A model generated the notes under the pieces. It made no database searches. It was not told the DNA's origin and saw only the letters and a list, made by a program, of their open reading frames with translations. Both the position numbers and the translations under genes were made by a program. This document shows, one piece after another, positions 6,803 to 15,305 of a DNA stretch of 64,000 bases (positions within the stretch are counted from its first letter, which is position 1; each line of letters starts with the position of its first letter). Origin of the DNA: QVMG01 sp032073245 (GTDB lineage: Bacteria > Bacteroidota > Bacteroidia > Bacteroidales > Tannerellaceae); the NCBI GenBank assembly GCA_032073245.1, contig DAMANX010000012.1:1-64000 (forward strand), written 5' to 3'.

Positions 6803-9800
6803 TTAGAATTGAACGTTTATACCAAATGAACAAATCTTATTTTGTGGATAGGCCACAAATCGTCCGTCGCCATCTCTTTCAGGATCCAGTTCCGGATAAT
6901 TAGTTATTGTCCATAAGTTATCCCCGGAAAAGAATACTCTTAACCTTTCAATCTGTAATTTTTTTGAGAAAGAAGTAGGAATAGTGTATCCCAATGTAAT
7001 ATTTTTCACCCGGAGGAATGAAGCATCTTTCAGAAAGTATGAGTTACTCCGTGTATTTTTACTACCACCGAAATTATCAAAATACATTCTAGGATATTTT
7101 GCATTATCCTGATTTTCGGGTGTCCAACGGTGTTTTACATAGTCCTTAGTCGGAGCACTTCCCTGCCTGAAAGGCTGAATACCCCAATCAGTCACATAGT
7201 GTTTTTTGCCTTCAACTCCTTGCATCAAAGCAGAGATATCAAATCCTTTCCAGCTTGCCGATAAATTAATGGCATATTCAAAATCTGGAAATCTTCCATC
7301 AATCACAATTCTGTCATCATTATCGATCACACCGTCATTATTTGCATCCCTATATTTCAAATCTCCCGGCAATGTGTTGTCATTAAATTGTTTGGGTGAA
7401 TTTTTGACATCATCTTCATCTTTGAAGATGCCGATATAATCTAACATATAATACGAATTATAAGGAAGTCCTTCTCTTCTTAGATTATAACCGGATATCT
7501 CTTCTGCACCAAAATCCGTCACTTTGTTGCGGCTCCTGTCAATATAAAATCCTGCATTATAAACCAAACCCTTTAATTTACCATTCTTAATACTGTTTAC
7601 ATATTGTATATTCAATTCTATACCTCTGTTTTGCATTTCACCACTATTGATAATTGGTGCATCCAATCCTAATGAACCGGTAACCTGTGCATTGCGGAGT
7701 ATATCTGTTGTTTTTTTATTATACCAATCAAAAGTCAGGCTTAATCCATTCAGAACTGTGGCTTCCACACCAATGTCTGTTACTGTGGTTGTCTCCCATT
7801 TAATATCTTTATTAGCATATTTTGTTTGAGCGTATCCTGTAGACAGTGCAGAATTATCAAAAGTATAGTTCCCTTCATTATCCATTACTGCCTGATAAGG
7901 ATATATACCTATATTCTGATTACCTAATTGTCCCCATGATGCTCTAATCTTTAGATTATTCAACCATGATGATTTTAATTGTTGCATAAATGATTCTTCA
8001 GTAATCCGCCATGCCGCTGAAAAGGAGGGGAATAATCCCCATCTATCATCCGGATTAATACGCGATGAGCCATCATAACGGAAGTTAGCTTCAAACAGAT
8101 AACGTTCTTTATAATTATAGTTCAAACGTCCAAAGATTCCCATTAATGACCATTGTTCCAGATTGCCATAAGCTTCTTGTACCTCTAATGAACCTGCATC
8201 CAATTCGGGTAAAGGAAAAGCAAACTCTTTCCTATATCCTTTCAGATATTCATAATCATTGGTTTCTTGTGAGTATCCAAGTTGTAGCCCTATATTGTGA
8301 TTCTTATCTTTTGTGGTAAAATCATATTTTAAATAAGAATAGAAATAAGTGTAGAACGTTTGATAATCATTTGCATTTAAGCCTTTTGCACCCACATCCA
8401 GCTCATTCATAAATTCCCCCGAGTGAAAATTATAAAGATTCACCAATGGCCGCCATTCTTTTTCTTTTTCCGAATTAAAACGTACTGCACCTTTTGTATG
8501 CCATGATAAACCTTTCATTATATCAATGGTTAGCCATGCCTGGGCATTCACATCATGATTTAAGTTTCTCCGAAGTGCGTCATTTCCCACTAAAGCTATT
8601 ACATTCTTATTGTTACTTTCCCATGGATAGGCTTTATATACCCATAATCCGTCACTGCGTTGAGGCATATAGGTTGGAGCCTGAGCAAATATAGAAGTGA
8701 AACTACCATCAACGCCTCCTTCATAAGGTCTTTCACGGTCACCTCTCATTAATCCCACAAACGAACCAAATTTCATCCAGGGAGTTATCTGGCTTTGTAG
8801 ATCAGCAGTAATGTTATACTTCTTGAATCCATGTCCATCCATTGTTCCGTTTTCATCAGCATAAGACATTGAAACATTATAAGACATTTTTTCCGACCCG
8901 CCTGTTACCGAGAGATTATGGTTATGCGAAAAAGAACTGTTAATATGTTCACCTAGCCAATCATAATTCGGATATTGCGGATCACCTTTTTTCGCATTTC
9001 TATATTGATCAATAACATCCTGTGGATAAAGTCCGGATGAAATGCCGGAATTGGCTTTTGCCTCATTCCATAAATTCATGTATTCCACAGAATTAGTGAC
9101 AACATCCAACATCCGGGTAGGAGAATAGACTGCAAAATTACCGGAATAACTGATAGATGTTTTTTTATTAGCTCCGGTCTTTGTTGTCACCAAAACAACT
9201 CCATTAGCAGCACGTGCTCCATATACTGCAGCAGAGGCAGCATCTTTCAATACCGAAACACTCTCTATAGTATTCGGGTCAAGATTTGACAAATCACCGG
9301 GAACTCCATTGATCAGTATCAATGGATCAGATCCTGCACTCGAATAAGTTCCCTGTCCGCGAACCCGTAGGCTTACTTTGTTATTACCTGCCTGTCCGGA
9401 ACCATTCATTACCCGTAAACCTGGAATCTGGGCCTGAAGCATAGATGTCGCATTTGTGACAGGACGCTTATTCATTTCCTCTCCTTTAACAACTGAAACT
9501 GCTCCTGTCAGATTCACCTTTTTTTGTACTCCATAACCAACAACCACAACCTCTTCCAGTTTCTGAGTATCTTCAATTAGCTTTACATCAATAAGTGATT
9601 TATTGTCTACCGGAATATCTTTTGTTATAAATCCAATATATGAAAACAAAAGATTAGCATTATTTTGAACAGACAATGAGTAATTTCCATTAATATCAGT
9701 AATAACACCATTGGAAGTTCCTTTTTCCATTACGTTTGCACCTATAATGGGCTCTCCGAATTCATCCACAACTGTACCTGAAACAGTGAGTGATGAGGAC

Positions 9801-10144
9801 TTTGTTTCTGTCTTTCGTGTAATGATAATATGATTTCCCTGAAAAGTGATTGTATATAGGGAATCAGATAATAAAGAGCTCAATATATCTTTTACTGTTC
9901 CTTCCTTTGGCAATGATCTCACTATCTGAGAGTCATTTAATTCATTGGAGTTGTAATCGATAAAGAGGTTGGCTTGTTGCTCTATTTGCTTAAATACAGC
10001 TTTCAATGTAATATTGGTTCCTGTAATATTGACTTTTTGTTGTTGAGCTTGTCCGATGATACAGGAAAACAACAAAATTGCTGAGATTAATATCCGGGTC
10101 ATACTTTTTTTGTTTACCGAATGTATTAGATAGGTTAATTTCAT
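6803..10144 (-). CDS. SusC/RagA-family TonB-dependent outer-membrane transporter with STN domain
   Basis: The 1113-residue TonB-dependent importer takes oligosaccharides across the outer membrane. In order it has a signal peptide (about 15-34, after MTRILISAILLF), a secretin/TonB short N-terminal (STN) domain (about 38-110), a carboxypeptidase-like beta domain (about 120-200, 'GEPIIGANVMEKGTSNG'), the 'VVVVGYGVQKK' motif near 200-209, a plug (about 210-330) and a long beta-barrel ending 'FGINVQF'. The STN domain means it can signal to the FecR-type anti-sigma factor encoded directly upstream. Met15 (10102) is a possible alternative start closer to the signal peptide. It forms a complex with the next gene, SusD. 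Confidence 0.95.
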   Translation of the reverse strand: MKLTYLIHSVNKKSMTRILISAILLFSCIIGQAQQQKVNITGTNITLKAVFKQIEQQANLFIDYNSNELNDSQIVRSLPKEGTVKDILSSLLSDSLYTITFQGNHIIITRKTETKSSSLTVSGTVVDEFGEPIIGANVMEKGTSNGVITDINGNYSLSVQNNANLLFSYIGFITKDIPVDNKSLIDVKLIEDTQKLEEVVVVGYGVQKKVNLTGAVSVVKGEEMNKRPVTNATSMLQAQIPGLRVMNGSGQAGNNKVSLRVRGQGTYSSAGSDPLILINGVPGDLSNLDPNTIESVSVLKDAASAAVYGARAANGVVLVTTKTGANKKTSISYSGNFAVYSPTRMLDVVTNSVEYMNLWNEAKANSGISSGLYPQDVIDQYRNAKKGDPQYPNYDWLGEHINSSFSHNHNLSVTGGSEKMSYNVSMSYADENGTMDGHGFKKYNITADLQSQITPWMKFGSFVGLMRGDRERPYEGGVDGSFTSIFAQAPTYMPQRSDGLWVYKAYPWESNNKNVIALVGNDALRRNLNHDVNAQAWLTIDIMKGLSWHTKGAVRFNSEKEKEWRPLVNLYNFHSGEFMNELDVGAKGLNANDYQTFYTYFYSYLKYDFTTKDKNHNIGLQLGYSQETNDYEYLKGYRKEFAFPLPELDAGSLEVQEAYGNLEQWSLMGIFGRLNYNYKERYLFEANFRYDGSSRINPDDRWGLFPSFSAAWRITEESFMQQLKSSWLNNLKIRASWGQLGNQNIGIYPYQAVMDNEGNYTFDNSALSTGYAQTKYANKDIKWETTTVTDIGVEATVLNGLSLTFDWYNKKTTDILRNAQVTGSLGLDAPIINSGEMQNRGIELNIQYVNSIKNGKLKGLVYNAGFYIDRSRNKVTDFGAEEISGYNLRREGLPYNSYYMLDYIGIFKDEDDVKNSPKQFNDNTLPGDLKYRDANNDGVIDNDDRIVIDGRFPDFEYAINLSASWKGFDISALMQGVEGKKHYVTDWGIQPFRQGSAPTKDYVKHRWTPENQDNAKYPRMYFDNFGGSKNTRSNSYFLKDASFLRVKNITLGYTIPTSFSKKLQIERLRVFFSGDNLWTITNYPELDPERDGDGRFVAYPQNKICSFGINVQF

Positions 10145-10223
10145 ATATTTGTATGTTGTAAAATGAAACTTGATTTTAATAATTTGATCTCTGGTTTCTA
10201 TAGTTACAAAATGATTTCAAACG

Positions 10224-10258
10224 CCGGGGAGAAAGATTTGCAAGGTTGATCTTCCCGG
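10224..10258 (-). promoter_or_regulatory. Intercistronic hairpin between fecR and susC (sulfatase locus)
   Basis: The stem is CCGGG plus AAGAT (10224-10228, 10233-10237) against ATCTT plus CCCGG (10249-10258), with a 4-nt bulge. In the transcript it follows an A-rich stretch and has no U tract after it. The other SusCD locus has an analogous hairpin at 21532-21563. It could separate expression of the regulators from that of the transporter, or protect the message. Confidence 0.45.
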
Positions 10259-10290
10259 TTTCTTTTTTTCATGGTATTTCCTCCTATATT

Positions 10291-11277
10291 TTAATTTATA
10301 AATATCACGTCTTTATTAATCCTATATGTTATACCAATCAATTGACTCAAAACATTCATAACATCTTCAATACTTTCATCCGGTGCAAACTTGACATTGT
10401 ATTTGTAATCTTTATATTGTTGTGCATCATAATGGATTACCACGTTATATTTTCGTTCCAATGTGATTACTAATTCACGGAAAGATACATCTTCAAAAAT
10501 TAAATATCCTTTCCTTTCCATTCTATACAGATCAATGTCGACCGTTTGAATTGAAACTTTATGATCGGTATGGGAATAGATTAATTGTTCAGATGGTTTT
10601 AAAATCAATCTATCTGATGGATTGGATTTGATTCCTACACTTATACTTCCTGTTTCAAGAGTTGTAGAGGTATATAAGTCATTTGGATAGGATTTAATAG
10701 TGAAAACAGTACCCAGTACCTGTATGTCAATATGTTGTGTTTTAACAAAGAATGGCTTTTCCGCATCAGGTGTAACAGTAAGAGTTGCTTCTCCAGAGAG
10801 AAAAACCGTGCGGTTTTTTCCTGTAAATTCTTCCGGATAGATTAATAGCGAACCTGCATTTACTAAAATCTCCGTTCCATCCGCTAGTTTTACATATTGA
10901 CTCTCACCGTAGGGAACAAAGAACTCAACAAATTCCGGATTTTGGATGAGTGTAGTTTTATTTGTTAAAAAATAGGTAACCATTCCCGTGATAATCACCA
11001 ATAAAATAACAGCTACATATTTTTGCCAGGAATGAATGTGGAATCTTTTCTTTTGCGGAACAGAAGAAGTTATTCGTTGCTGTAAATCCAACCAATCTTC
11101 AAGGGTCTTGGAAGAACATACAGAGGGACTTTCTTCCCATAATTCTTCGATTACGTGTTCCTTTTCATTGTCCAGATCTTCTGCCCGTAGCCACTGCCCG
11201 AACACGCGATGCGATCGTTTAGAAAAATGTTTACCAAAAAAGGAACGTATGATTTTATTTACTGATTGTTGATTCAT
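10291..11277 (-). CDS. FecR-family anti-sigma factor (transmembrane)
   Basis: The 328-residue inner-membrane regulator should hold the adjacent ECF sigma factor inactive until the STN domain of SusC signals substrate. The cytoplasmic N-terminal part (about 1-82) is followed by one membrane segment (about 87-104, 'YVAVILLVIITGMVTYFL'), a periplasmic FecR beta domain (about 118-235, 'VKLADGTEILVNAGSLLIYPEEF') and a C-terminal DUF4974-like domain (about 255-328) with 'FEDVSFRELVITLERKYNV', which resembles an STN fold. The order sigma, fecR, susC, susD is the standard trans-envelope signalling arrangement. Confidence 0.92.
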   Translation of the reverse strand: MNQQSVNKIIRSFFGKHFSKRSHRVFGQWLRAEDLDNEKEHVIEELWEESPSVCSSKTLEDWLDLQQRITSSVPQKKRFHIHSWQKYVAVILLVIITGMVTYFLTNKTTLIQNPEFVEFFVPYGESQYVKLADGTEILVNAGSLLIYPEEFTGKNRTVFLSGEATLTVTPDAEKPFFVKTQHIDIQVLGTVFTIKSYPNDLYTSTTLETGSISVGIKSNPSDRLILKPSEQLIYSHTDHKVSIQTVDIDLYRMERKGYLIFEDVSFRELVITLERKYNVVIHYDAQQYKDYKYNVKFAPDESIEDVMNVLSQLIGITYRINKDVIFIN

Positions 11278-11342
11278 TTCCTTGCTTTTACTAATTAAGT
11301 AAGCTAACGAGAGATCAACACACAGTCAAAATGTGATTTTTT

Positions 11343-11885
11343 TCAAAAAAAGAGACAAAGACAAAATAAAATCTTACGTAAATCTGCTAAAGCAGCTGTA
11401 AGATGATTCTCTACTGTTCTTTTAGAGATATTCAATTGTTGAGCTATTTCGTCATTGCATAAACCTTCGTTACGACTCATGCGGAAAATTCGTTGTCGTT
11501 GAGGAGGCATTTTATTGACAATTAATTCAATATGCTCCTGAAGGTCTTTTAAGAAAAGATTTTCTTCAATGGAATCTGAATCATCCATTTGTAAAATTTG
11601 CTCTACTGTATATTTTTCCCGGACAATAAGGCGGTCAAAGTAATTGTAAACATTGAAACGAGCTATTTGAAATAGATAGGAAGAGAACGATCTTACATCT
11701 GCAAGCCTGTTTCTATTTAACCACAGATCGAGAAATATATCCTGTGCCATGTCACGGCTCATCTCCTCATCATGAAGAAATCCCTTCAGAAAGAAAATAA
11801 GCTTAGGATGATATTGCATAAATATTTGTTCAAAAGCTTTTATATCACCTAAAGCAATGGTTTGTAGTATTTTTTTCTCGTCCAT
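11343..11885 (-). CDS. ECF RNA polymerase sigma-70 factor
   Basis: The 180-residue sigma factor carries region 2 (about 10-75, 'FEQIFMQYHPKLIFFLKGFL ... DMAQDIFLDLWLNR') and region 4 (about 120-172, 'MPPQRQRIFRMSRNEGL ... ISKRTVENHLTAALADLRK'). It is the first gene of the minus-strand operon and should direct RNA polymerase to the SusCD promoter when released by the FecR protein encoded 65 bp downstream. The stop lies in an A/T-rich stretch just before the intergenic region. A three-repeat CTATGTATAG array lies about 120 bp upstream. Confidence 0.93.
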   Translation of the reverse strand: MDEKKILQTIALGDIKAFEQIFMQYHPKLIFFLKGFLHDEEMSRDMAQDIFLDLWLNRNRLADVRSFSSYLFQIARFNVYNYFDRLIVREKYTVEQILQMDDSDSIEENLFLKDLQEHIELIVNKMPPQRQRIFRMSRNEGLCNDEIAQQLNISKRTVENHLTAALADLRKILFCLCLFF

Positions 11886-11982
11886 TTTTTTAATTCCATA
11901 ACTAAATTAGATATAAAATTTTACGTGGACAACTTATACTTGTTATTAACAAAAGGAAAGTGATTGCACTTACCAGATTGAT

Positions 11983-12063
11983 ATATGATAGGTTAAAAAG
12001 TGTTTCTATATATAGTTTGATCGAATACTATGCATAGAAAAACGAAATTCTATGTATGGAATG
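11983..12063. promoter_or_regulatory. Array of three direct repeats with 22-bp period in the sigma/dusB divergent promoter region
   Basis: Three related 14-mers start at 12006 (CTATATATAGTTTG), 12028 (CTATGCATAGAAAA) and 12050 (CTATGTATGGAATG), each 22 bp apart, i.e. two helical turns. The segment 11983-12037 is 48/55 identical to 58841-58895. Such phased direct repeats suit an AraC-type or other dimeric activator, which is inference. Confidence 0.6.
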
Positions 12064-12074
12064 ACAAAAAGATA

Positions 12075-12105
12075 TCTGTAACCAATAAGAAAAGCCGTAC
12101 TTTTG
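12075..12105 (+). promoter_or_regulatory. Promoter of dusB
   Basis: TACTTTTG at 12098-12105 matches the -7 consensus TAnnTTTG. A weak -33 (TCTG, 12075-12078) lies 19 bp before it. The start codon at 12124 leaves a short leader of about a dozen bases. Confidence 0.65.
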
Positions 12106-12123
12106 TACTGCTAAACTTGTAAG

Positions 12124-13116
12124 ATGAAAATAGGAACAATAGATCTGGGTAAATATCCTGTGTTACTTGCACCAATGGAAGATGTAACAGATATTTCTTT
12201 TCGATTGATGTGTAAACATTTTGGTGCAGATATGGTATATACTGAATTTGTATCTAGTGATGCACTTATTCGACATGTCAATAAAACAAAAGAAAAACTA
12301 ACTGTGGCTGAGGATGAACGTCCGGTGGCTATTCAGATATATGGAAAAGAGGTAGATGCAATGGTGGAAGCTGCACGCATTTGCGAAGCCGCGCAACCGA
12401 ATGTACTGGATATCAATTTTGGTTGTCCAGTAAAAAAGGTAGCAGGAAAAGGAGCTGGTGCGGGAATGCTTCGTAATACTCCTCTTATGCTTGAAATAAC
12501 CAGGGAGGTAGTCAAAGCTGTTAATATTCCGGTTACAGTAAAAACCAGATTAGGCTGGGATGCGGATAATCGTATCATTGTAGACCTTGCTGAACAATTA
12601 CAGGATTGCGGAATTGCGGCACTATCTATTCATGGACGGACAAGAGCTCAGATGTATACCGGAGAGGCAGACTGGACATTAATAGGGGAAGTTAAAAATA
12701 ATCCTCGTATGCATATTCCTATTATTGGAAATGGAGATGTAACAACAGCTGAAGGTTGTAAAGAATGTTTTGAACGGTATGGAGTGGATGGTGTCATGAT
12801 TGGTAGGGGGAGTATTGGACGGCCTTGGATATTCCGGGAAATAAAACATTATCTGACTACAGGAGAATTACTCCCGAAAGAAAATTTTAGTTGGTATCTT
12901 GAGATATTAAAAAAACAGGTGATGCAAAGTGTTGATCGTTTAGATGAACGAAGAGGCATTCTTCATATACGACGTCATCTGGCTGCTACTCCTCTTTTTA
13001 AGGGCATTGCCGATTTTAAGCAAACCCGCATTGCTATGCTAAGAGCAGAGACGATAAATCAACTCTTTGAAATCCTCGATAGCATTCCAAAACGCTATGA
13101 GATAGGCGATTTCTAA
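12124..13116 (+). CDS. dusB: tRNA-dihydrouridine synthase
   Basis: The 330-residue flavoenzyme reduces specific uridines in the tRNA D loop to dihydrouridine using FMN and NADPH. The TIM-barrel start 'YPVLLAPMEDVTDISFR' holds FMN-binding residues. The catalytic cysteine is C101 in 'DINFGCPVKKV'. 'VKTRLGW' and 'SIHGRTRAQMYTGEADW' are family blocks, and 'IGNGDV ... GVMIGRGSIGRPW' forms the phosphate-binding end. The C-terminal helical domain binds tRNA. Length and motifs fit the DusB/NifR3 branch. It is a single gene on the plus strand, divergent from the sigma operon, with its own promoter. Confidence 0.95.
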   Translation: MKIGTIDLGKYPVLLAPMEDVTDISFRLMCKHFGADMVYTEFVSSDALIRHVNKTKEKLTVAEDERPVAIQIYGKEVDAMVEAARICEAAQPNVLDINFGCPVKKVAGKGAGAGMLRNTPLMLEITREVVKAVNIPVTVKTRLGWDADNRIIVDLAEQLQDCGIAALSIHGRTRAQMYTGEADWTLIGEVKNNPRMHIPIIGNGDVTTAEGCKECFERYGVDGVMIGRGSIGRPWIFREIKHYLTTGELLPKENFSWYLEILKKQVMQSVDRLDERRGILHIRRHLAATPLFKGIADFKQTRIAMLRAETINQLFEILDSIPKRYEIGDF

Positions 13117-13134
13117 TTTGACATAGATCAAATT

Positions 13135-13146
13135 GCAAACGTTTGC
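13135..13146. promoter_or_regulatory. Perfect 12-bp palindrome, LacI/PurR-type operator candidate
   Basis: GCAAACGTTTGC is fully self-complementary and has the CG centre typical of LacI-family operators. It lies 19 bp after the dusB stop codon and about 56 bp before the -7 box of the candidate small RNA. Confidence 0.45.
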
Positions 13147-13201
13147 GGCGTTAGTAGAATTTTTTGTTACAAAAGTTATGACATTTAAAGATTTTTTATT
13201 C

Positions 13202-13328
13202 TATATTTGTCGTGAGTTTTTTTCATAGTATTTTAGATCTAAGGTTAACAAGTCTTTGCAAAGGGGAAGTCGTGAGACTGCTCCCTTGGAAAGCGTAAAA
13301 ACCGTTTGGTGTAACCAGGCGGTTTTTT
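13202..13328 (+). ncRNA. Candidate small structured RNA with its own promoter and terminator
   Basis: TATATTTG at 13202-13209 is a good -7 box. The transcript would start near 13215 and run to about 13328. Inside, AAGGG + AGTC (13261-13271) pair with GACT + CCCTT (13276-13287) around a GTGA tetraloop, with flanking CTTT/AAAG. A terminator hairpin with a U tract follows at 13298-13328. No open reading frame fits. I could not match it to a known RNA family. It could also be a long leader or attenuator for the DUF2807 gene at 13443, since the terminator lies 115 bp before that start. Confidence 0.5.
13298..13328 (+). terminator. Rho-independent terminator of the candidate small RNA
   Basis: AAAACCG (13298-13304) pairs with CGGTTTT (13320-13326), with an inner TGG/CCA, followed by a run of T up to 13328. 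Confidence 0.75.
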
Positions 13329-13442
13329 CATTTTATAAGCATTACTTTCTGATCATCCCGAAAAGTCATGATAGTTTTTTTATTATGCAACAGTTTACAG
13401 TTTCATACGTCTATATAAAAGAGGAATCTTAAAAATAAAGTT

Positions 13443-14282
13443 ATGAAACTGAAAGTATTTATGTTAGCCCTGTTAGTGTTATCATGCACATCACACAAAG
13501 AAACTGCTTATGGAAGAGGGGAAACCATCGGGAATGGCAAATTAATAACCAAAGAAGTAAAAGTTACCGACTACGATGGTATAGAAATCGGATCGGGAAT
13601 ATCTTGTGAAAATGTTGCAAGAAAACAAAGTAAGAAACAATATCCTGTATTTAATTATAAGCAAACGAGAGGTAAAGCACAACTTGAGATTACTGTTGAT
13701 GAGAATATTTATCCTCTTTTATCAATTGAAAATTCTCATGGTCAATTAACTATTTCATCCAAAAATCGTCATGAGAAGCTTTGTCCGACAAAACTTGTAA
13801 TAAACGGAAACTCTCGCGATATTAGAAGGATTAGGACATCCGGATGTATCGATTTCATAGCAGATAAATCTCTCTCAGGAGATAAAATAGAGATTCGTGT
13901 TTCAGGTTCCAGTGATATTTATCTGAATGACGAGGTAGAATATAATGAATTAGATATAAAAGTTTCCGGAAGTGGAGATGTAAAAGCAAATAATATTATA
14001 TGTAGATACTTAAATGCTGAGATATCGGGTTCGGGAGATATAACAATGAAAGGAAAATCAGAGTATGCGAGCTATAGAGTTTCCGGAAGTGGAGATGTTA
14101 ATGCATATAATTTTATTGTGAATAATGCAGAATGTAGAGTAAGTGGAAGTGGAGATATAAAGGTTTATGCAAGAGAAAAACTTGACGCAAGAGCTTCCGG
14201 AAGTGGGGATATACGTTATAATGGCATTGCTTCGGTCAATAAATCAACTTCCGGTGGAGGAAGTATACGAAAATCGGATTAA
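13443..14282 (+). CDS. DUF2807 (GIN-domain) beta-helix lipoprotein, paralogue 1 of 4
   Basis: The 279-residue protein has a signal peptide and lipobox (LVLSC15), so it is exported. After the N-terminal 'IGNGKLITKEVKVTDYDGIEI' the body is a repeated beta-strand ladder typical of DUF2807, the putative auto-transporter head GIN domain. Seven turns end in the same motif S-G-S-G-D-(I/V) or close variants, from about residue 152 to the C terminus. The family function is unknown; surface adhesion or envelope stress roles have been suggested from the fold only. It is the first of four tandem paralogues on the plus strand and has its own terminator after it. Confidence 0.85.
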   Translation: MKLKVFMLALLVLSCTSHKETAYGRGETIGNGKLITKEVKVTDYDGIEIGSGISCENVARKQSKKQYPVFNYKQTRGKAQLEITVDENIYPLLSIENSHGQLTISSKNRHEKLCPTKLVINGNSRDIRRIRTSGCIDFIADKSLSGDKIEIRVSGSSDIYLNDEVEYNELDIKVSGSGDVKANNIICRYLNAEISGSGDITMKGKSEYASYRVSGSGDVNAYNFIVNNAECRVSGSGDIKVYAREKLDARASGSGDIRYNGIASVNKSTSGGGSIRKSD

Positions 14283-14303
14283 ACAGATTATTATATGAAG
14301 GAG

Positions 14304-14341
14304 AGCTGTTTGACTGTATGTCAAGCAGCTTTTGTTGTTTT
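14304..14341 (+). terminator. Terminator after DUF2807 paralogue 1
   Basis: AGCTG-TTGAC pairs with GTCAA-CAGCT (14304-14330), and a T-rich tail runs to 14341. It separates paralogue 1 from paralogues 2-4. Confidence 0.8.
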
Positions 14342-14389
14342 TCCTAAAATGGATATATCTCTAATTTGTTAACAATACATAATAACAAG

Positions 14390-14429
14390 TACCTTGCGAT
14401 ACAAGGTATTCTATAATAAAATATATTTG
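14390..14429 (+). promoter_or_regulatory. Promoter with inverted repeat upstream of DUF2807 paralogues 2-4
   Basis: TATATTTG at 14422-14429 is a -7 box. A perfect 7-bp inverted repeat, TACCTTG/CAAGGTA with a 5-bp centre, sits at 14390-14408, over the expected -33 region, and could be an operator. The start codon of the next gene is at 14519. Confidence 0.5.
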
Positions 14430-14518
14430 TCTGTACAATTTGGAAAGAATGCATGACGTTTATCTATCAAATATGTAACTTAATGGGAATAGATGATGTC
14501 TAATGTAAAGAATAGAAT

Positions 14519-15304
14519 ATGAAAACAAAGGAATTATTAATACTGGTTTGTGTGTTTTGTCTGGCATTCAATAGTCAAGCGGCTGAACCTATTAAGGGAG
14601 ATGGTACATTGACAACTCAAAAGATTTCATTGGATGACTTCAATGAAATCCGTATCAACGGAGAAATGCAATTTCATTATGAACAGTCGGATGCAACTCC
14701 CCAGATTGAAATCACAATTGACCAGAACTTATATCCGCATCTTAAAGTAGAGGTAAAAAACCGGATATTAACAGTAGAATTTAAAAAGGTGAAGGTTGAA
14801 TCAGTAACCAAGTTTGTTGTTAAAGCGAATTCGAAATGGTTAAAAGCTACGCGTGTGGCAGGGAATGCTGGATTTATAGTTGAAAGTCCACTTGAAGGGG
14901 ATGAAATGGAGATGCGTGGAACCGCAAATTGTTTAGTTCAGTTTAAAAAGCCTGTTAGGGTAGGGAGGTTGGATCTGATTGTGAAACAAAGTGCTAATAT
15001 TATGGCTGAAGTTATTGAATCCGAATATCTTAAATGTGATATGGATGGTTCCGGTTCAATTACTCTGAAAAGTGGGGATGCAATGATAGGAAATTTTTCT
15101 ATAACAGGAAGTAGCGATATACATGCTTTTGGAGTAGAAATACCTTCGGTCACCTGTAAAATTACCGGTAGTGGGCTTGCAGAGGTAAATGCTACCGATC
15201 ATTTGAAAGCGTCGGTAATAGGTAAGGGGGCAATTCGCTATAAAGGATCGCCTTCCGTTACAAATACAATAATAGGAGGTGGAACAATTGAAAAAACACA
15301 ATAA
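14519..15304 (+). CDS. DUF2807 (GIN-domain) beta-helix protein, paralogue 2 of 4
   Basis: The 261-residue protein has a cleavable-type signal peptide (MKTKELLILVCVFCLAFNSQA) without a clear lipobox Cys after it, unlike paralogues 1 and 4. The N-terminal half reads 'KGDGTLTTQKISLDDFNEI' and 'QIEITIDQNLYPHLKVEVK', matching its neighbours. The C-terminal ladder of about seven turns is the most divergent of the four ('GTANCLV', 'QSANIMA', 'GSGSIT', 'GSSDIHA', 'GSGLAEV', 'GKGAIRY'). It ends 1 bp before the ATG of paralogue 3, so the two are probably co-transcribed and perhaps translationally coupled. Confidence 0.85.
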   Translation: MKTKELLILVCVFCLAFNSQAAEPIKGDGTLTTQKISLDDFNEIRINGEMQFHYEQSDATPQIEITIDQNLYPHLKVEVKNRILTVEFKKVKVESVTKFVVKANSKWLKATRVAGNAGFIVESPLEGDEMEMRGTANCLVQFKKPVRVGRLDLIVKQSANIMAEVIESEYLKCDMDGSGSITLKSGDAMIGNFSITGSSDIHAFGVEIPSVTCKITGSGLAEVNATDHLKASVIGKGAIRYKGSPSVTNTIIGGGTIEKTQ

Positions 15305-15305
15305 T

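Noticed and set aside
10246..10473. Plus-strand frame of 75 residues overlapping fecR
   Set aside because: Antisense to fecR with no start signal or recognisable domain.
12333..12578. Minus-strand frame of 81 residues inside dusB
   Set aside because: It is antisense to a clear dusB reading frame and has no recognisable features.
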